The notes below the pieces were generated by a model. The model was not told the DNA's origin, did not search any database, and saw nothing but the letters and a program-made list of their open reading frames with translations. Made by a program: the position numbers and the translations under genes. Shown one piece after another: positions 12,265-36,799 of a DNA stretch of 64,000 nucleotides (positions within the stretch are counted from its first letter, which is position 1; every line of letters starts with the position of its first letter). Origin of the DNA: Actinostola sp. cb2023 (Eukaryota; Cnidaria; Anthozoa; Actiniaria; Actinostolidae); assembly GCA_033675265.1 (NCBI GenBank), contig JAUJYZ010001058.1:2693001-2757000 (forward strand), written 5' to 3'.

Positions 12265-13085
12265 AACAAGACGCTCAATGAGCGTTCACTCGGGCATTGT
12301 GAAAAGGAAAATGTCAGTTGTTCGAGGAAGTACTTGAAAATGAATGCCAGTTGGTTGAAGAACAAGGACAATGTCAGCTGCGCGAGGAGAGACCTGACAA
12401 TTATGACTGACAGTTGCGTGACGAGGGAGACTATGTATATACATGTATGTGTCGAGTTCATTTGATTTGCCTTTGAGTTCATTTGATTACCTTTTGACTT
12501 TGAGTTCAATTGATTTGATTTTGATGAGTTTGTGTAAAGGCCCCCTCTCTAGCTTCAGATCCCGAAACGTCGAGTTTGGAATCGAGTTCGGGTTCGAGTT
12601 ACGGTTCGAACGTCGAATAAAACAAGGACATCTTCTTCAATACAATATAATTTCTCTGACGTCATGACAATCAGTGACAGTTGAGTGACGAGGGAGACTA
12701 TTAGTCCGGTGAGTACGAACATGATACGTCTTGAGGTTGCATAGGTCAGATGGTTCCGATAACGGCCTCGCGTTTGTTTAAAAAAATATATATTTTAAGC
12801 GAGCTTCTAGTCCTTTTACCACTTCTAGTCATTGAACGATGAACTAGAATCCTGACCTTTTAATAGCTTGAAGATCTACAGCTGCTTTCAAAACTAAGAT
12901 TCATAATCTACTTGAGTCCTGTGTCTCGTTTATCTTTTCAAATCTGCTGAGTAATCTTGAAACTCCGGATACGATTAAATACCTCGCATACTCGTCATTT
13001 TGGAGCCGAACAAAACTACTACTACTACTACTACAACCGAAATCCGCATTTTCTAACTCGGGCGGCCTGCGGCCTGGGCCCGAGT
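12265..13085 (-). mobile_element. R1 interspersed repeat, copy 2 (full length, 821 bp)
   Basis: Inverted relative to copy 1 and nearly identical to it over the whole length. It starts with the ACGCTCAATGAGCGT hairpin and ends with the CCCGAGT arm of the other hairpin. Near-identity of two full-length copies about 2.3 kb apart points to recent mobility or conversion. Confidence 0.88.
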
Positions 13086-13145
13086 AATTAGCAACAAAAG
13101 GCCTACTCTGGGGTCCAATGTCGCCTAATAACAAACATGACATAG

Positions 13146-13726
13146 CGAGGTCATGATAGTTTTTGAGTTCATTTCATTTGATTTTCAGTTCATTTTTTGA
13201 TGAGTTCGAGTTCGTGGAATGAAGTCGTAGAAAGCCCTTTCGAAAACGCTCGAGGAAGATTTAGAGTATGCGTATCTGGTATGTAGTAAGCGTATGCGTT
13301 TCGATGGCTTGCTTTTCAGTCTCGACTGCCTCGACTGTTTGCATGACTTCTGTACATATAGCTTTCCGTATTAGATGTAGTTACATCACTGGTCGTGAGT
13401 TCAATTATAAATACTCAAGGACATAACTGTACACGTACTATTACAATTAGCAACAAAAGGCCTACTCTGGGGTACAATGTCGCCTAATAACAAACATGAC
13501 ATAGCGAACTAGAATCCTGACCTTTCGATAGCTTCAAGATTTACAGCTGCTTTCAAAACTAAGATTCAAATCTACTTGAGTCCTGTGTGTCGTTTGTCTT
13601 CCCTTATCTGCTTCAGGAGTAATCTTGAAACTCGATACGATCAAATACTTCGCATTCTATGACCATGAAAAAAATAAAAAGAATTTGTATTTTATAACTC
13701 GGGCTTCCTTCGGAAGGGCCCGAGTA
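13146..13726 (-). mobile_element. R1 relics, diverged and rearranged
   Basis: Carries a doubled block around CAAAAGGCCTACTCTGGGG (13095 and 13455), then the R1 stretch CTTTCAAAACTAAGATTCA with substitutions, and ends in a terminal hairpin ACTCGGGCTTCC...GGCCCGAGT at 13698-13725. Confidence 0.7.
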
Positions 13727-13730
13727 ATAA

Positions 13731-14075
13731 TCAGGAGCCCATAAGTAGGAGCCTCCATCTAGGATGTATTTGTGAGACGACCTGTGACCGGATCAGGCTA
13801 TTTTTAGAACACCAGTTTTGCCGCGAAATTTTAACACCAGGGATTTTTGATTTCGGCTTTGTTACGGAGTTTCTAGCTTTTGGCTTGGTAGATTTACTAT
13901 TTGATGTTTTTTTAGTTCCTTGAGAAACAGAACACGAACTTGAAGACTCTTGGTCACTTTCCGATGAAGTACTAAACTCTGCAAAAGAGCCACTGTAACT
14001 ATCACTATCATTTTCGCTCTCTTCACTTTCAGTTTCTTCAATTTCGCCAATTTCTTCGTCCGCCACTTTGTGCAT
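13731..14075 (-). CDS. Acidic serine-rich ORF inside a foldback element, unknown function
   Basis: Encodes 114 codons. Residues 1-60 are dominated by Glu, Ser and Asp (EESENDSDSYSG); residues 60-85 are Lys/Ser/Pro-rich, and the last 25 or so residues run into the terminal repeat arm. Short acidic-serine then basic composition resembles low-complexity linkers of nuclear proteins, but no family is recognised. It may be a captured exon or an element-specific frame; the start is not supported by a visible promoter. Confidence 0.35.
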   Translation of the reverse strand: MHKVADEEIGEIEETESEESENDSDSYSGSFAEFSTSSESDQESSSSCSVSQGTKKTSNSKSTKPKARNSVTKPKSKIPGVKISRQNWCSKNSLIRSQVVSQIHPRWRLLLMGS

Positions 14076-14266
14076 GTATCACAAATAAACACAAATCATC
14101 TATACCTCATTGATGCTGAATGGCTATGTTTAATTCCCATGGGGGATTCCTATTGATTGATGATTAGTTCGCGGGAAAAGGCCGGTTCTAAAAATAGCCT
14201 GATCCGGTCACAGGTCGTCTCACAAACCCAGTACGGTAGATGGAGGCTCCTACTTATGGGCTCCTG
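13732..14266 (-). mobile_element. Inverted-repeat element carrying an acidic Ser-rich reading frame
   Basis: Terminal inverted repeats CAGGAGCCCATAAGTAGGAG / CTCCTACTTATGGGCTCCTG bound a 535-bp element. A longer inner inverted stretch (GTGAGACGACCTGTGACCGG and complement) extends the arms to about 80 bp. A 7-bp TAATAAT flanks both sides; it is low-complexity, but the length suits hAT- or Mutator-like insertion. The interior is non-repetitive and encodes the frame described next. Confidence 0.75.
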
Positions 14267-14370
14267 TAATAATATAATAATAATATTAATAATGATAATA
14301 ATAATAATAATAATAATTTATTCACCTATTTTGCGCAAATATCAATCCTAAAATTTTGGAGATGCGCATA

Positions 14371-15158
14371 GACCATGATATAGCAGTGTGTGTTTTCACA
14401 TGTAACACGCGCTCTCATTGGTTGGTTTTTGGTTTATTAGTCGCTACTTCATATACCAGTATATAGCAGTGTGTGTGTTTTCACATATAACGCACGCTCT
14501 CATTGGTTGATTTTTGGTTTATTAGTCGCTACTTCATATACCATTATATAGCATTGTCTGTTTTCACATATAACGCACGCTCTCATCGGTTGATTTTTGG
14601 TTTATTACTCGCTACTTCATAGACCAGTATATAGCAGTGTCTGTTTTCACATATAACGCACGCTCTCATTGGTTGATTTGTGGTTTATTAGTCGCTACTT
14701 CATAGACCAGTATATAGCAGTGTCTGTTTTCACATATAACGCACGCTCTCATTGGTTGATTTGTGGTTTATTAGTCGCTACTTCATAGACCATTATATAG
14801 CAGTGTCTGTTTTCACATATAACGCACGCTCTCATTGGTTGATTTTTGGTTTATTAGTCGCTACTTCATAGACCAGTATATAGCAGTGTGTGTTTTCACA
14901 TATAACGCACGCTCTCATTGGTTGATTTTTTGTTTATTAGTCGCTACTTCATAGACCATTATATAGCAGTGTCTGTTTTCACATATAACGCACGCTCTCA
15001 TTGGTTGATTTTTGGTCACGTATAAATGTCATCAAATTGTTATTTTTCACATATAATGCACGCTCTCATTGGTTGATTTTTGGTCACGTATAAATGTCAT
15101 CAAATTGTTATTTTTCACATATAACGCACGCTCTCATTGGCTGATTTGTGGTCACGTG
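14371..15158. repeat. 84-bp tandem array, about ten units
   Basis: The landmark CATATAACGCACGCTCTCAT recurs about every 83-84 bp from about 14395; the last three units are shortened to about 68 bp and contain GGTCACGTATAAATG. Units vary at a few positions. Each unit carries CATTGGTTG, a CCAAT-type motif on the minus strand. Confidence 0.93.
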
Positions 15159-15413
15159 CGGTCAGGAATAAAGTCCGCCAGGGATAATAATAATCACAGC
15201 TCGTTTACTGGGAACTCGGGAAATAGTATATTTAGTGGTCTCAACATCGCCGATGTTTTCCGAGGCGAAGCCGAAATTACGCTTTTATTTAGACCTGAGC
15301 AATACCCCTTTCACAAGCTAGTTTCCGCTGCATTTCTTTATTGGAAATAGTGAACCATTCAGCCCATCGTTGCTGACAGGCAGATAGTTCAAATCACGTA
15401 CTACCTTTACTAA

Positions 15414-15635
15414 GGGTGAGTTCGATTGACCTTATTCCAGAATAGGAAATACACAGAATAACATCCCTAAATCGCTGTCACGCAGCTACTGTCCACTGTA
15501 AAATATAACGATTCCTTGTTGTATCATAATAAAGTTACAAGGAACAGTTTGGAATTTTAAATGTGCTGAAATAAAAGCATCCAAGTGTTTATTCCGTGTA
15601 TTCCTATTCTGGAATAGGGTCAATCGAACGCACCC
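15414..15635. mobile_element. MITE, 222 bp, TAA target duplication
   Basis: Terminal arms GGGTGAGTTCGATTGACC / GGTCAATCGAACGCACCC, extending inward through TATTCCAGAATAGGAA and its complement. A TAA lies on both sides (15411-15413, 15636-15638), which fits the 3-bp TWA duplication of the PIF/Harbinger superfamily. Confidence 0.8.
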
Positions 15636-16037
15636 TAAGTAAACTCTGAAATTTTAATTTCATTACATTGAAGATTTTCGAAAATATGACTGTCTTATGA
15701 AAAATGACACAGTTTTAACCTGATCATTTTGGGGGTCATTTATGACCACCGTGGATTAAACTTCAATCGAAGATATTTTGCATCCTGATCATGGACCATT
15801 GTTTTTGTTGACATGCAGTCGGTGAATGCTTTTTATAATTATTATATTATATAATTGCATGTTCCTTATCGATCTATGCAATCATCACTTCCATCGATCG
15901 AGGGCCTATCAGTACGATATTTGCCCGAGAAACTTGGATGTTCCGCGGTAAACAGATATATCTGCTCGCAGTTTGTTTAGTAGTAAAGAGCATTGAGATT
16001 TATATCTAATGCGCTTTTTCAAGAATTAAATTATTAT

Positions 16038-16445
<408 letters not shown>

Positions 16446-16559
16446 AGGCGCGGAAAACACTATCGCGTCACGTGATCGCGGTTTGGACCAATTAGAACGA
16501 ACGCAAATGTATCGCCGTCTTTATCCACGAAAAAGCTTAATTATAGAGTGATTTTACTA

Positions 16560-17760
16560 AAAAAAACCCGTGTTTTAGATATTAGTCTAATTGATATTCA
16601 ATCGCGTATTCTCCTTTGCTTTAAATTCAGATTTTTAGATGAAGATTTTATAAACAAATAAATAATATTAACCATATTAACACACGTTGAACCAACTATA
16701 ATTAACCACTCCAATAAGTAGCAATTAGTAGCAGGTTATATTTTGCTAACTTTAATTAGCGATCTGTAAATACATGATATGAAAGACATGAATTGGTAAG
16801 CTTAAAATAAACACAATATCAATTAAGCCGTGATAAGTGTTCAAACAGTAAAACATATGTTCAATATTTGGCTCCTCTTGATGCTAATTTTACAGCCGGG
16901 TAGAGTGGGTTTTAACCGGTCGTGAAATGACATCTAATGAATCAACGTATTTCATTTACAGTTCTCAAACTATAGTATTAATAATTCATTAGCTCAATAA
17001 CCAATCAGCTCTCACGATTCGAGTCAGGTGGATGTATTTCTGATATAAGTGGAAGTGAACTCCACAACATAGGCGCAGCTACAGAAAAAGAACGACTGAT
17101 CAAGACACTTAGGAACTGAAATTATTGGTTATTTACCATTATGTTAATTACTGTTTAGCAATTAGTAGAACTTACTATGGCTTCAGTTTTACTTATCATG
17201 AAAAAAAATTTAGTGATAAATCCACAGCACAGGCCCGATAATCTAGTCTTGACCCCTCGCAATACATTTTACGCTGTTTACTTATCCATTAGCGGAACTA
17301 CCTGACTGCAATTGTTCAAATTTATCGCGTCTTTTTAACACGAAAAACATAATAATAGAGTGCGAAACCCGCGAATTAGATCATTAGGCTAAGACACAAA
17401 AGCGTATTCCTTTGCTTTAAATTCAGATTTCTTTTATTCAGTCACACCATAGAACATATTAACCATATTATTAACACACGTTGAACCAACTATAATTAAC
17501 CACTCCAATAAGTAGCAATTAAGCAGGTTATATTTTGCTAACTATTAGCGATCTGTAAATACATGAACTGAAAGACATGAATTGGTAAGCTTAAATAAAC
17601 ACAATATCAAAAGCACTCTTCCAGTACGGTTCACCTCGTGCTTCTCTTAGCTTTTACAGCCGGGTAGAGTGGGTTTTAACCGGCCGTGAAATGACATCTA
17701 ATGAATCAACGTATTTAATTTACAGATTAAATTCTCCCCGTCTATATATTACGAGCTGCC
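16560..17760. repeat. Dispersed repeat with internal direct duplication
   Basis: About 350 bp containing CCAACTATAATTAACCACTC at about 16690 recurs in direct orientation at about 17485, and CAGCCGGGTAGAGTGGGTTT occurs in both halves. The part between, around 16965-17400, matches the satellite interruption at 779-1200. LTR-like in layout, but no coding remnant is seen. Confidence 0.65.
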
Positions 17761-18953
17761 TGATATGACAATGGTAACAAATGTAGCATGGCATCAGTAT
17801 TCTGAAACAAAATACGCGATAATAATTCAGTTACAATGCGAGGCACCTTCTGGTGCAAAGTCGGTCGCGGTCTAGCCAAGAAAATAATACTAATAAACTA
17901 ATAGTATCAATGATTTTTATAGAATCCACCGCACGGTCCTCAATCAGTACATTATCAGTTAATAGAGTGTTCTTAGATTTGCTTTTTAAAAGTCCTTCGA
18001 AATATATATTTTTTATTCTGATTATGGAGTATAGTATCGATTAATAGAAGTCAATAAATGATTTATTATTCTCTTGAAGGATGTCTTGTGATCCGGTTCT
18101 TTTCTAAAGGAAAATTATAATTAAAACTATAATTGCATAGAATTTTAAGTAGAACCAAACAATGACACAAGCAAGAAAATTACTTCGCTTGTTGGGTTAG
18201 AGTGATACCTTATAAACCATATCAATTAATATTACCTACATCTATAATTAAACAACCTGTTGATGATCGAATAAAATTCCTTTTTCTTCGTGTCGTTTGA
18301 CTGCTAGGCTAACACAGAACGCCGATTTTACAGAGATCGGCTGCAAGGATTACGTTTTGGGTAAGCTAGAAATTAACTGATCATACGTTCGATTTTATTC
18401 GTCTGATGAGAATAAATCAGACCTATCAGTGATGTGTCATGGATAGGTGCATACACTGTCTGAGGATCGGACGCTTTCATTGTGATCGGTCCGACTGATC
18501 GGCTCAGTGTTCGCTCATAACAATCAAATGTTCGAGTCCTGTGCCCTGATGGACGGCTAAGCAGCATCTACACGAACGAGTTTTCCTTGACAAGCTTTCC
18601 TTGACAAGGAAAAATTGGCGATGTTTTTGTCGTCTACACGAGCAAGTTTTCCTTGTCAAGGAAAACTTGTCAAAGAAAATTAAACTTGCTCGTGTAGACG
18701 CGACTTTAACAAACGATTTCTGGTAACGTCGTACGCCTTGTTCACTCGCTAGAGCCGGTTTTGGATGATAGAAACTGACCAGTGGTCTTTTTGATCAAAT
18801 GGAAGGTACATTATGAATTAAACTCTATACTGTATCACAATCTCGCCTAGTACAATCGTTTATATTAACGATATATTTTAACTGATTAATTTGTATAGAC
18901 GGGAAATTCACTTGATCTGTTTTTGTTTCAGTTTGCTCCAAGTTCTCATCAAA
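17761..18953. other. Upstream region of gene A with a nested hairpin
   Basis: 18568-18715 is a compound palindrome built from CTACACGAGCAAGTTTTCC and its complement around TTCCTTGACAAGGAAA. A pyrimidine tract and CAG at 18929-18931, just before the gene A start, could be a 5'-UTR splice acceptor. Nothing else recognised. Confidence 0.5.
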
Positions 18954-31683
<12,730 letters not shown>

Positions 31684-32190
31684 GGTTTGCACATTGTGAA
31701 TTTATCCGTCCACTAATCCATGCAACTATTCCACTAATCCATGCAACTATCCATCTAGTATTGCTGGGTTTCAATCATATGAGAAAATTCCATGAATCTC
31801 ATTATCTGGCCCCAAATGCAGGTAGTCAAATACTGACCACCATGATCTATCGGGCAGAGCAAATTAAGGTTCGGAAATATAATACGGTCAACAAAATCGT
31901 ACAACTTGTCTCGGCAACATTGTTGCGTCGCAAGTTGAAGAGAAAATGTTGCTGGTATTACTGACTTCGCGCGCAACAAATTTTCTCTTCAACTTGCAAT
32001 GCAACAATGTTGCGCGTATTACCGAAAAATTCCGCATGAAACCGGAAATGACGTAATTCATTTACTTGAAATCAAGTAAATCATGCATTTATACATCCAT
32101 CCATGTATCGATCCATCCATTCACGTGTATTTCTGATCTTGATAGGTATGTCTGTTCGTTCCTTCTCTTATTTTATTCTCATTGTTCCAG

Positions 32191-32288
32191 GAACTTAAAA
32201 GAGAAACAAGTGCAAGAATAAAGGAACAGCATGCAGAGAGCCCCTTTCTTGACACGGCACAGAAAAGACTTAGTTAAAAATCAATAAA
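32191..32288 (+). other. Candidate 3'-UTR exon and polyadenylation signal of gene A
   Basis: TTCTCATTGTTCCAG at 32176-32190 is a good splice acceptor; the next 87 bases are open (ELKRETSARIKEQ...) to TAA at 32275, with AATAAA at 32283-32288. The preceding coding exon already ends in TAA, so this would be a non-coding last exon. In B the matching block (44890-) has a 2-nt deletion and lost this AATAAA. Confidence 0.4.
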
Positions 32289-32505
32289 AATCATTACAAT
32301 GATCCAACTGTTTTGTCCAAGTGATTACCTTACTAAATATAATGCACCGCTATGGTGCTGGCCGACATGTGGCTATTGACAAGTGTCTCTTATTACACGG
32401 CACTTTACATGATGATGTCAATTCAATAAAACATTTACAACTGTTTTAGCTTCCAAGAACAATAGCTATACTTTTAAGTTAAAGTTGTAAAAGTGCTATT
32501 GAATA

Positions 32506-32644
32506 GCTGATATTGAAGCTACACTCCAATGACTCTGAACAACGGTTTCAAGTCGAGGCTATCGGGCCAGTACAAAAACTTGACCAAATAGCCTCGACTT
32601 GAAACCTTTGTTCCGAGTCATTGGAGTGTAACTTCAATATCAGC
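32506..32644. mobile_element. MITE, 139 bp, TA target duplication
   Basis: Arms GCTGATATTGAAGCTACACT / AGTGTAACTTCAATATCAGC plus inner CAAGTCGAGGCTATCGGGCC and complement. Its sister copy is at 44298-44434, beside gene B, at a different position. Confidence 0.85.
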
Positions 32645-32648
32645 TATC

Positions 32649-33298
32649 CCGGCGTAGTCAATCGAACGTTCGGTAATCGAATCCAATCGTTCGATTGTTT
32701 TTGATTGGATTCGGCAATCGAACACAATCGAATTCTCCCAAAAAAATTGCCAATCGAACTCAATCCGAACGTTCGATAATCGAACGTTTCTTTAATCGAA
32801 CATAATCGAACTGATTGAACATCTTTCATGCTCCGCGCTTTCAAAACTCCCAGTTTTCCGTGGTCAAATGCAAAATCCGAACACGCTGCGCCGCGTCAAA
32901 CTACTGGTCTTTTTTTTTGCCATTAAGTGCGATAACTTTAATAAGGTAGTAGTTGTAAAGGCACTGGTTGATTTGCTGTTGTTGATGTTGAAATGTGTTT
33001 AAATTAAGTTTATTGCGTTCTTTAGCCTTGGCTTTTAATATTAGATGGCAGAAATCTTCCGATTTTAGGCTTATCAATATTTTAGTTTTAGCGTTTTATT
33101 TTCACAGAATAAAATCGAACTAATCCGATTGATTGTGTGTTCGATTGGTTCGATTGTGTTCAGTAATCGAATTCTCCCAAACGTTCCGGTTCGATTCTGT
33201 TCGATTGCCGAACCAATCGTAAAACAATCGAACGATTGGGTACGCGATTCGGATTCGATTGATTTTTTGTTCGGTTTTGTTCGATTGACTACGCCGGC
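32649..33298. mobile_element. Foldback element, about 650 bp
   Basis: Ends CCGGCGTAGTCAATCGAACG / GTTCGATTGACTACGCCGG, arms rich in AATCGAAC and CAATCGAACGTT variants. The central 200 bp is unique and non-coding. It is absent from the B flank. Confidence 0.8.
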
Positions 33299-33559
33299 CG
33301 CAGCTATTGACGCCTGGAGAAACGTCGAACAATCCTGCTAAATGATTAACATTAAAGGCCCTGTGTTCTAGCCCATGATGCCTTGCGCCAATGTTTAATT
33401 TTGTGTTTATAAGCACCTGGTAAAACTATAGTTATCATACAGACTTTATAAATAGAATACATGCAATATGTGCCTGCAAATACAATTTTTATCAGTGTTC
33501 TATGGATGCCTATCTTTGTTCTATAAAATTGTATTTTCCACTTTCTTATAGCGCAAGCA

Positions 33560-33675
33560 CATAATGCTTTGCGCCTTGGGGGGTAATACAAAAGAAAATG
33601 GTGTTGCATAATTACATGGTTGACAGAAAGCTCCCATTTTCTTTTGTATCACCCCCAAGGCGCAAAGCATTATAT
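33560..33675. mobile_element. Small foldback
   Basis: ATGCTTTGCGCCTTGGGGG and CCCCCAAGGCGCAAAGCAT form the outer arms, with AATACAAAAGAAAATGG and complement inside. Short unique loop. Confidence 0.75.
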
Positions 33676-34325
33676 GCTATGAGAAAGTAGCATTTTTGGC
33701 CGTTTGCTTTGTAATAGCTGTACACCACGTTTTGGGCTTCCTGTGCTTGGGTCAAAGGGGGTCAATATTGTCGTGACCCCGTAGTACGTGACATTGGAGC
33801 GTGACTTTTGGCACAGTGTCAATTCCCCATTGATGGTCGAGTCAACAGGTCTTTTCACTGGTTGTTTTTTTTGTTTTTTTGCTCTCAAGGGAATCAACTC
33901 AATCGTACGCATTTTCTTCTGAATTGAAAACTCTTTCACATTTCGCCAATTTTCGTAGCCCACGTGACTTGTATCCGGATGTTTCACGCAAGTTTTAAAT
34001 AGATCGATGATTCGCACCAATAAATCATGATTTTATTATATCAAGAGAAAATGATTGACAGAGAGTGCATCTTATTTATTTTGAATTCTCCCTCGGTAAC
34101 CCGAAATGTAGTTACATACAGAACATAGACCAACATCGGTGCGATTACATACCTAAATTTGTGGTGCGATTTAGTGTGAAATCGCTGCTGCTGAGAGCCA
34201 ATCAAATTGCAGGAAACACTTGTGAGGCATAATGGGTATAATTAAGGAGATTATCGCTCCCTGGCACATATCTATGGCCGGGCTCACTGTGTAGCCTGGC
34301 CCTAAGGAGATGGGAGGGGGGAGCG
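33676..34325. other. No recognised gene
   Basis: A 116-codon minus-strand frame (33670-34020) has no recognisable motif and overlaps the foldback edge. No splice-supported extension was found. Confidence 0.4.
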
Positions 34326-34329
34326 GGTA

Positions 34330-35229
<900 letters not shown>

Positions 35230-35418
35230 GTTCCGTCTTATTACCTCCCCCGCCTCCTCCCATCTCCTTAGGCCCAGGCTCAAATGACGCAGGCTAGGCT
35301 AACTATGCAATGGGGATAATGAAATCATTGAACGATCAAGAAATATTAGTCCCATTGCAAAAACGGAAAAAGACTAAAAGGACTTCAACATAGAATCAGA
35401 GGCGCACGCATTGGCGAA

Positions 35419-35752
35419 CTCGTGGATTTGCGGCTTGAAAGTTTACAGCCGAGTGAGTGATCGAGTGACATTTCCGGTTCTAAAGTCCCATCCCAATAAC
35501 TCGTGGATTTGCGGCTCGAAAGAGTGATCGAGTAACACTTCCGGTTCTAAAGTCCCATACCAATTACTCGTGGATTTGCGGCTGGAAAGTTTACAGCCGA
35601 GTGAGTGATCGAGTAACATTTCCGGTTCTAAAGTCCCATCCCAATAACTCGTGGATTTGCGGCTCGAAAGTTTACAGCCGAGTGAGTGATCGAGTGACAC
35701 TTCCGGTTCTAAAGTCCCATCCCAATAACTCGTGGATTTGCAATCCACGAGT
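35419..35752. repeat. 81-bp tandem repeat, four units
   Basis: CTCGTGGATTTGCGGCTCGA starts units at 35419, 35500, 35567, 35648 and 35729; the second unit lacks 14 bp. The array ends in the palindrome CTCGTGGATTTGCAATCCACGAG. The 127-codon minus frame is a repeat artefact. Confidence 0.93.
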
Positions 35753-36511
35753 AAGCTGAGAATGGAGAGAATGGATTTTAGGCTGAAGTTTCGACTTAAT
35801 TCACGCGCGCAAAGCCTGATCTGCAATATCTCTTAACGGAAATCTGATCATGATATTATTACTATTATATTTATTAAGCAAAACCATTAGCAAGAAACAT
35901 TCAAAATTTCTGATTTACTTCGAAACTAATAAATTTGTCAGTGTTGTAATATACTACAAACACAGTCAACAGGTAGGTATATCAAATTAGAAAAAACCAA
36001 TATATTAGTTTCATCAATAATTCAATTGACCTGTTATTTAGTCATTGTATGATGTCACTTACTTACAAATTAATTAACTTTGATATTCTATTATCGACAG
36101 AAAAAAAAACAACGCGAACGATCAAAGGAACGCTTTATTCCTGCAGAGGTAAGCGAAAACCAATTAAGAAATAACGAGAGCGTTAAAAGGAAATGTTGAA
36201 ATTCAAGTACTGGTTTGATAACAATTCCAGTTTTTATTGATTTGCTTAATTTGTATTGAGGACCATTGAGCGTTTCATTTTCTTTCTTTCTTTCTCTAAG
36301 TTTCTCTCTTTCTTTCTCACTTTCTTTCTTTTTTGCAACAATTAGATAAATGGTATCGGTTTGAACATCTACTCATGATTTTCGCCATTATTCATTTTTC
36401 AGGAAATCAGGTTTTGTCGGTTTTCACTCTTTATTCGTACAGCACTGAGGGCATTGAGACTATGTAATGCACAAGAACTTTATTATTATCAATAACGTTG
36501 TAATGTAGTGT

Positions 36512-36546
<35 letters not shown>

Positions 36547-36799
36547 TTATTTCTTCAATAAAAAGTGAGCGCATTACAATGTCTCAATGCTGTTTACCAA
36601 AAACGCGTGAAATATTAGACATTATTAGAATGAATTAATATTTCTTGTGTGTAGAATCGATTCAAACACACGATTTGCTGTCAAACAAACCAACTAAATA
36701 TTAAAGTTAATATTTTTACATATTTTGAAAATGTCTCTAGTCTTTCAAAATTAATGTTATTTTCAATTATTACGACAGGCCTATAGATCCACAACAAAC
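35753..36799. other. Intergenic region between genes A and B
   Basis: AT-rich; a CT-rich tract at about 36275-36335 and an (AAT)n tract at about 36515-36545 beside TTTATTTCTTCAATAAAAAG, a likely minus-strand retroelement tail. No gene seen. Confidence 0.5.
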
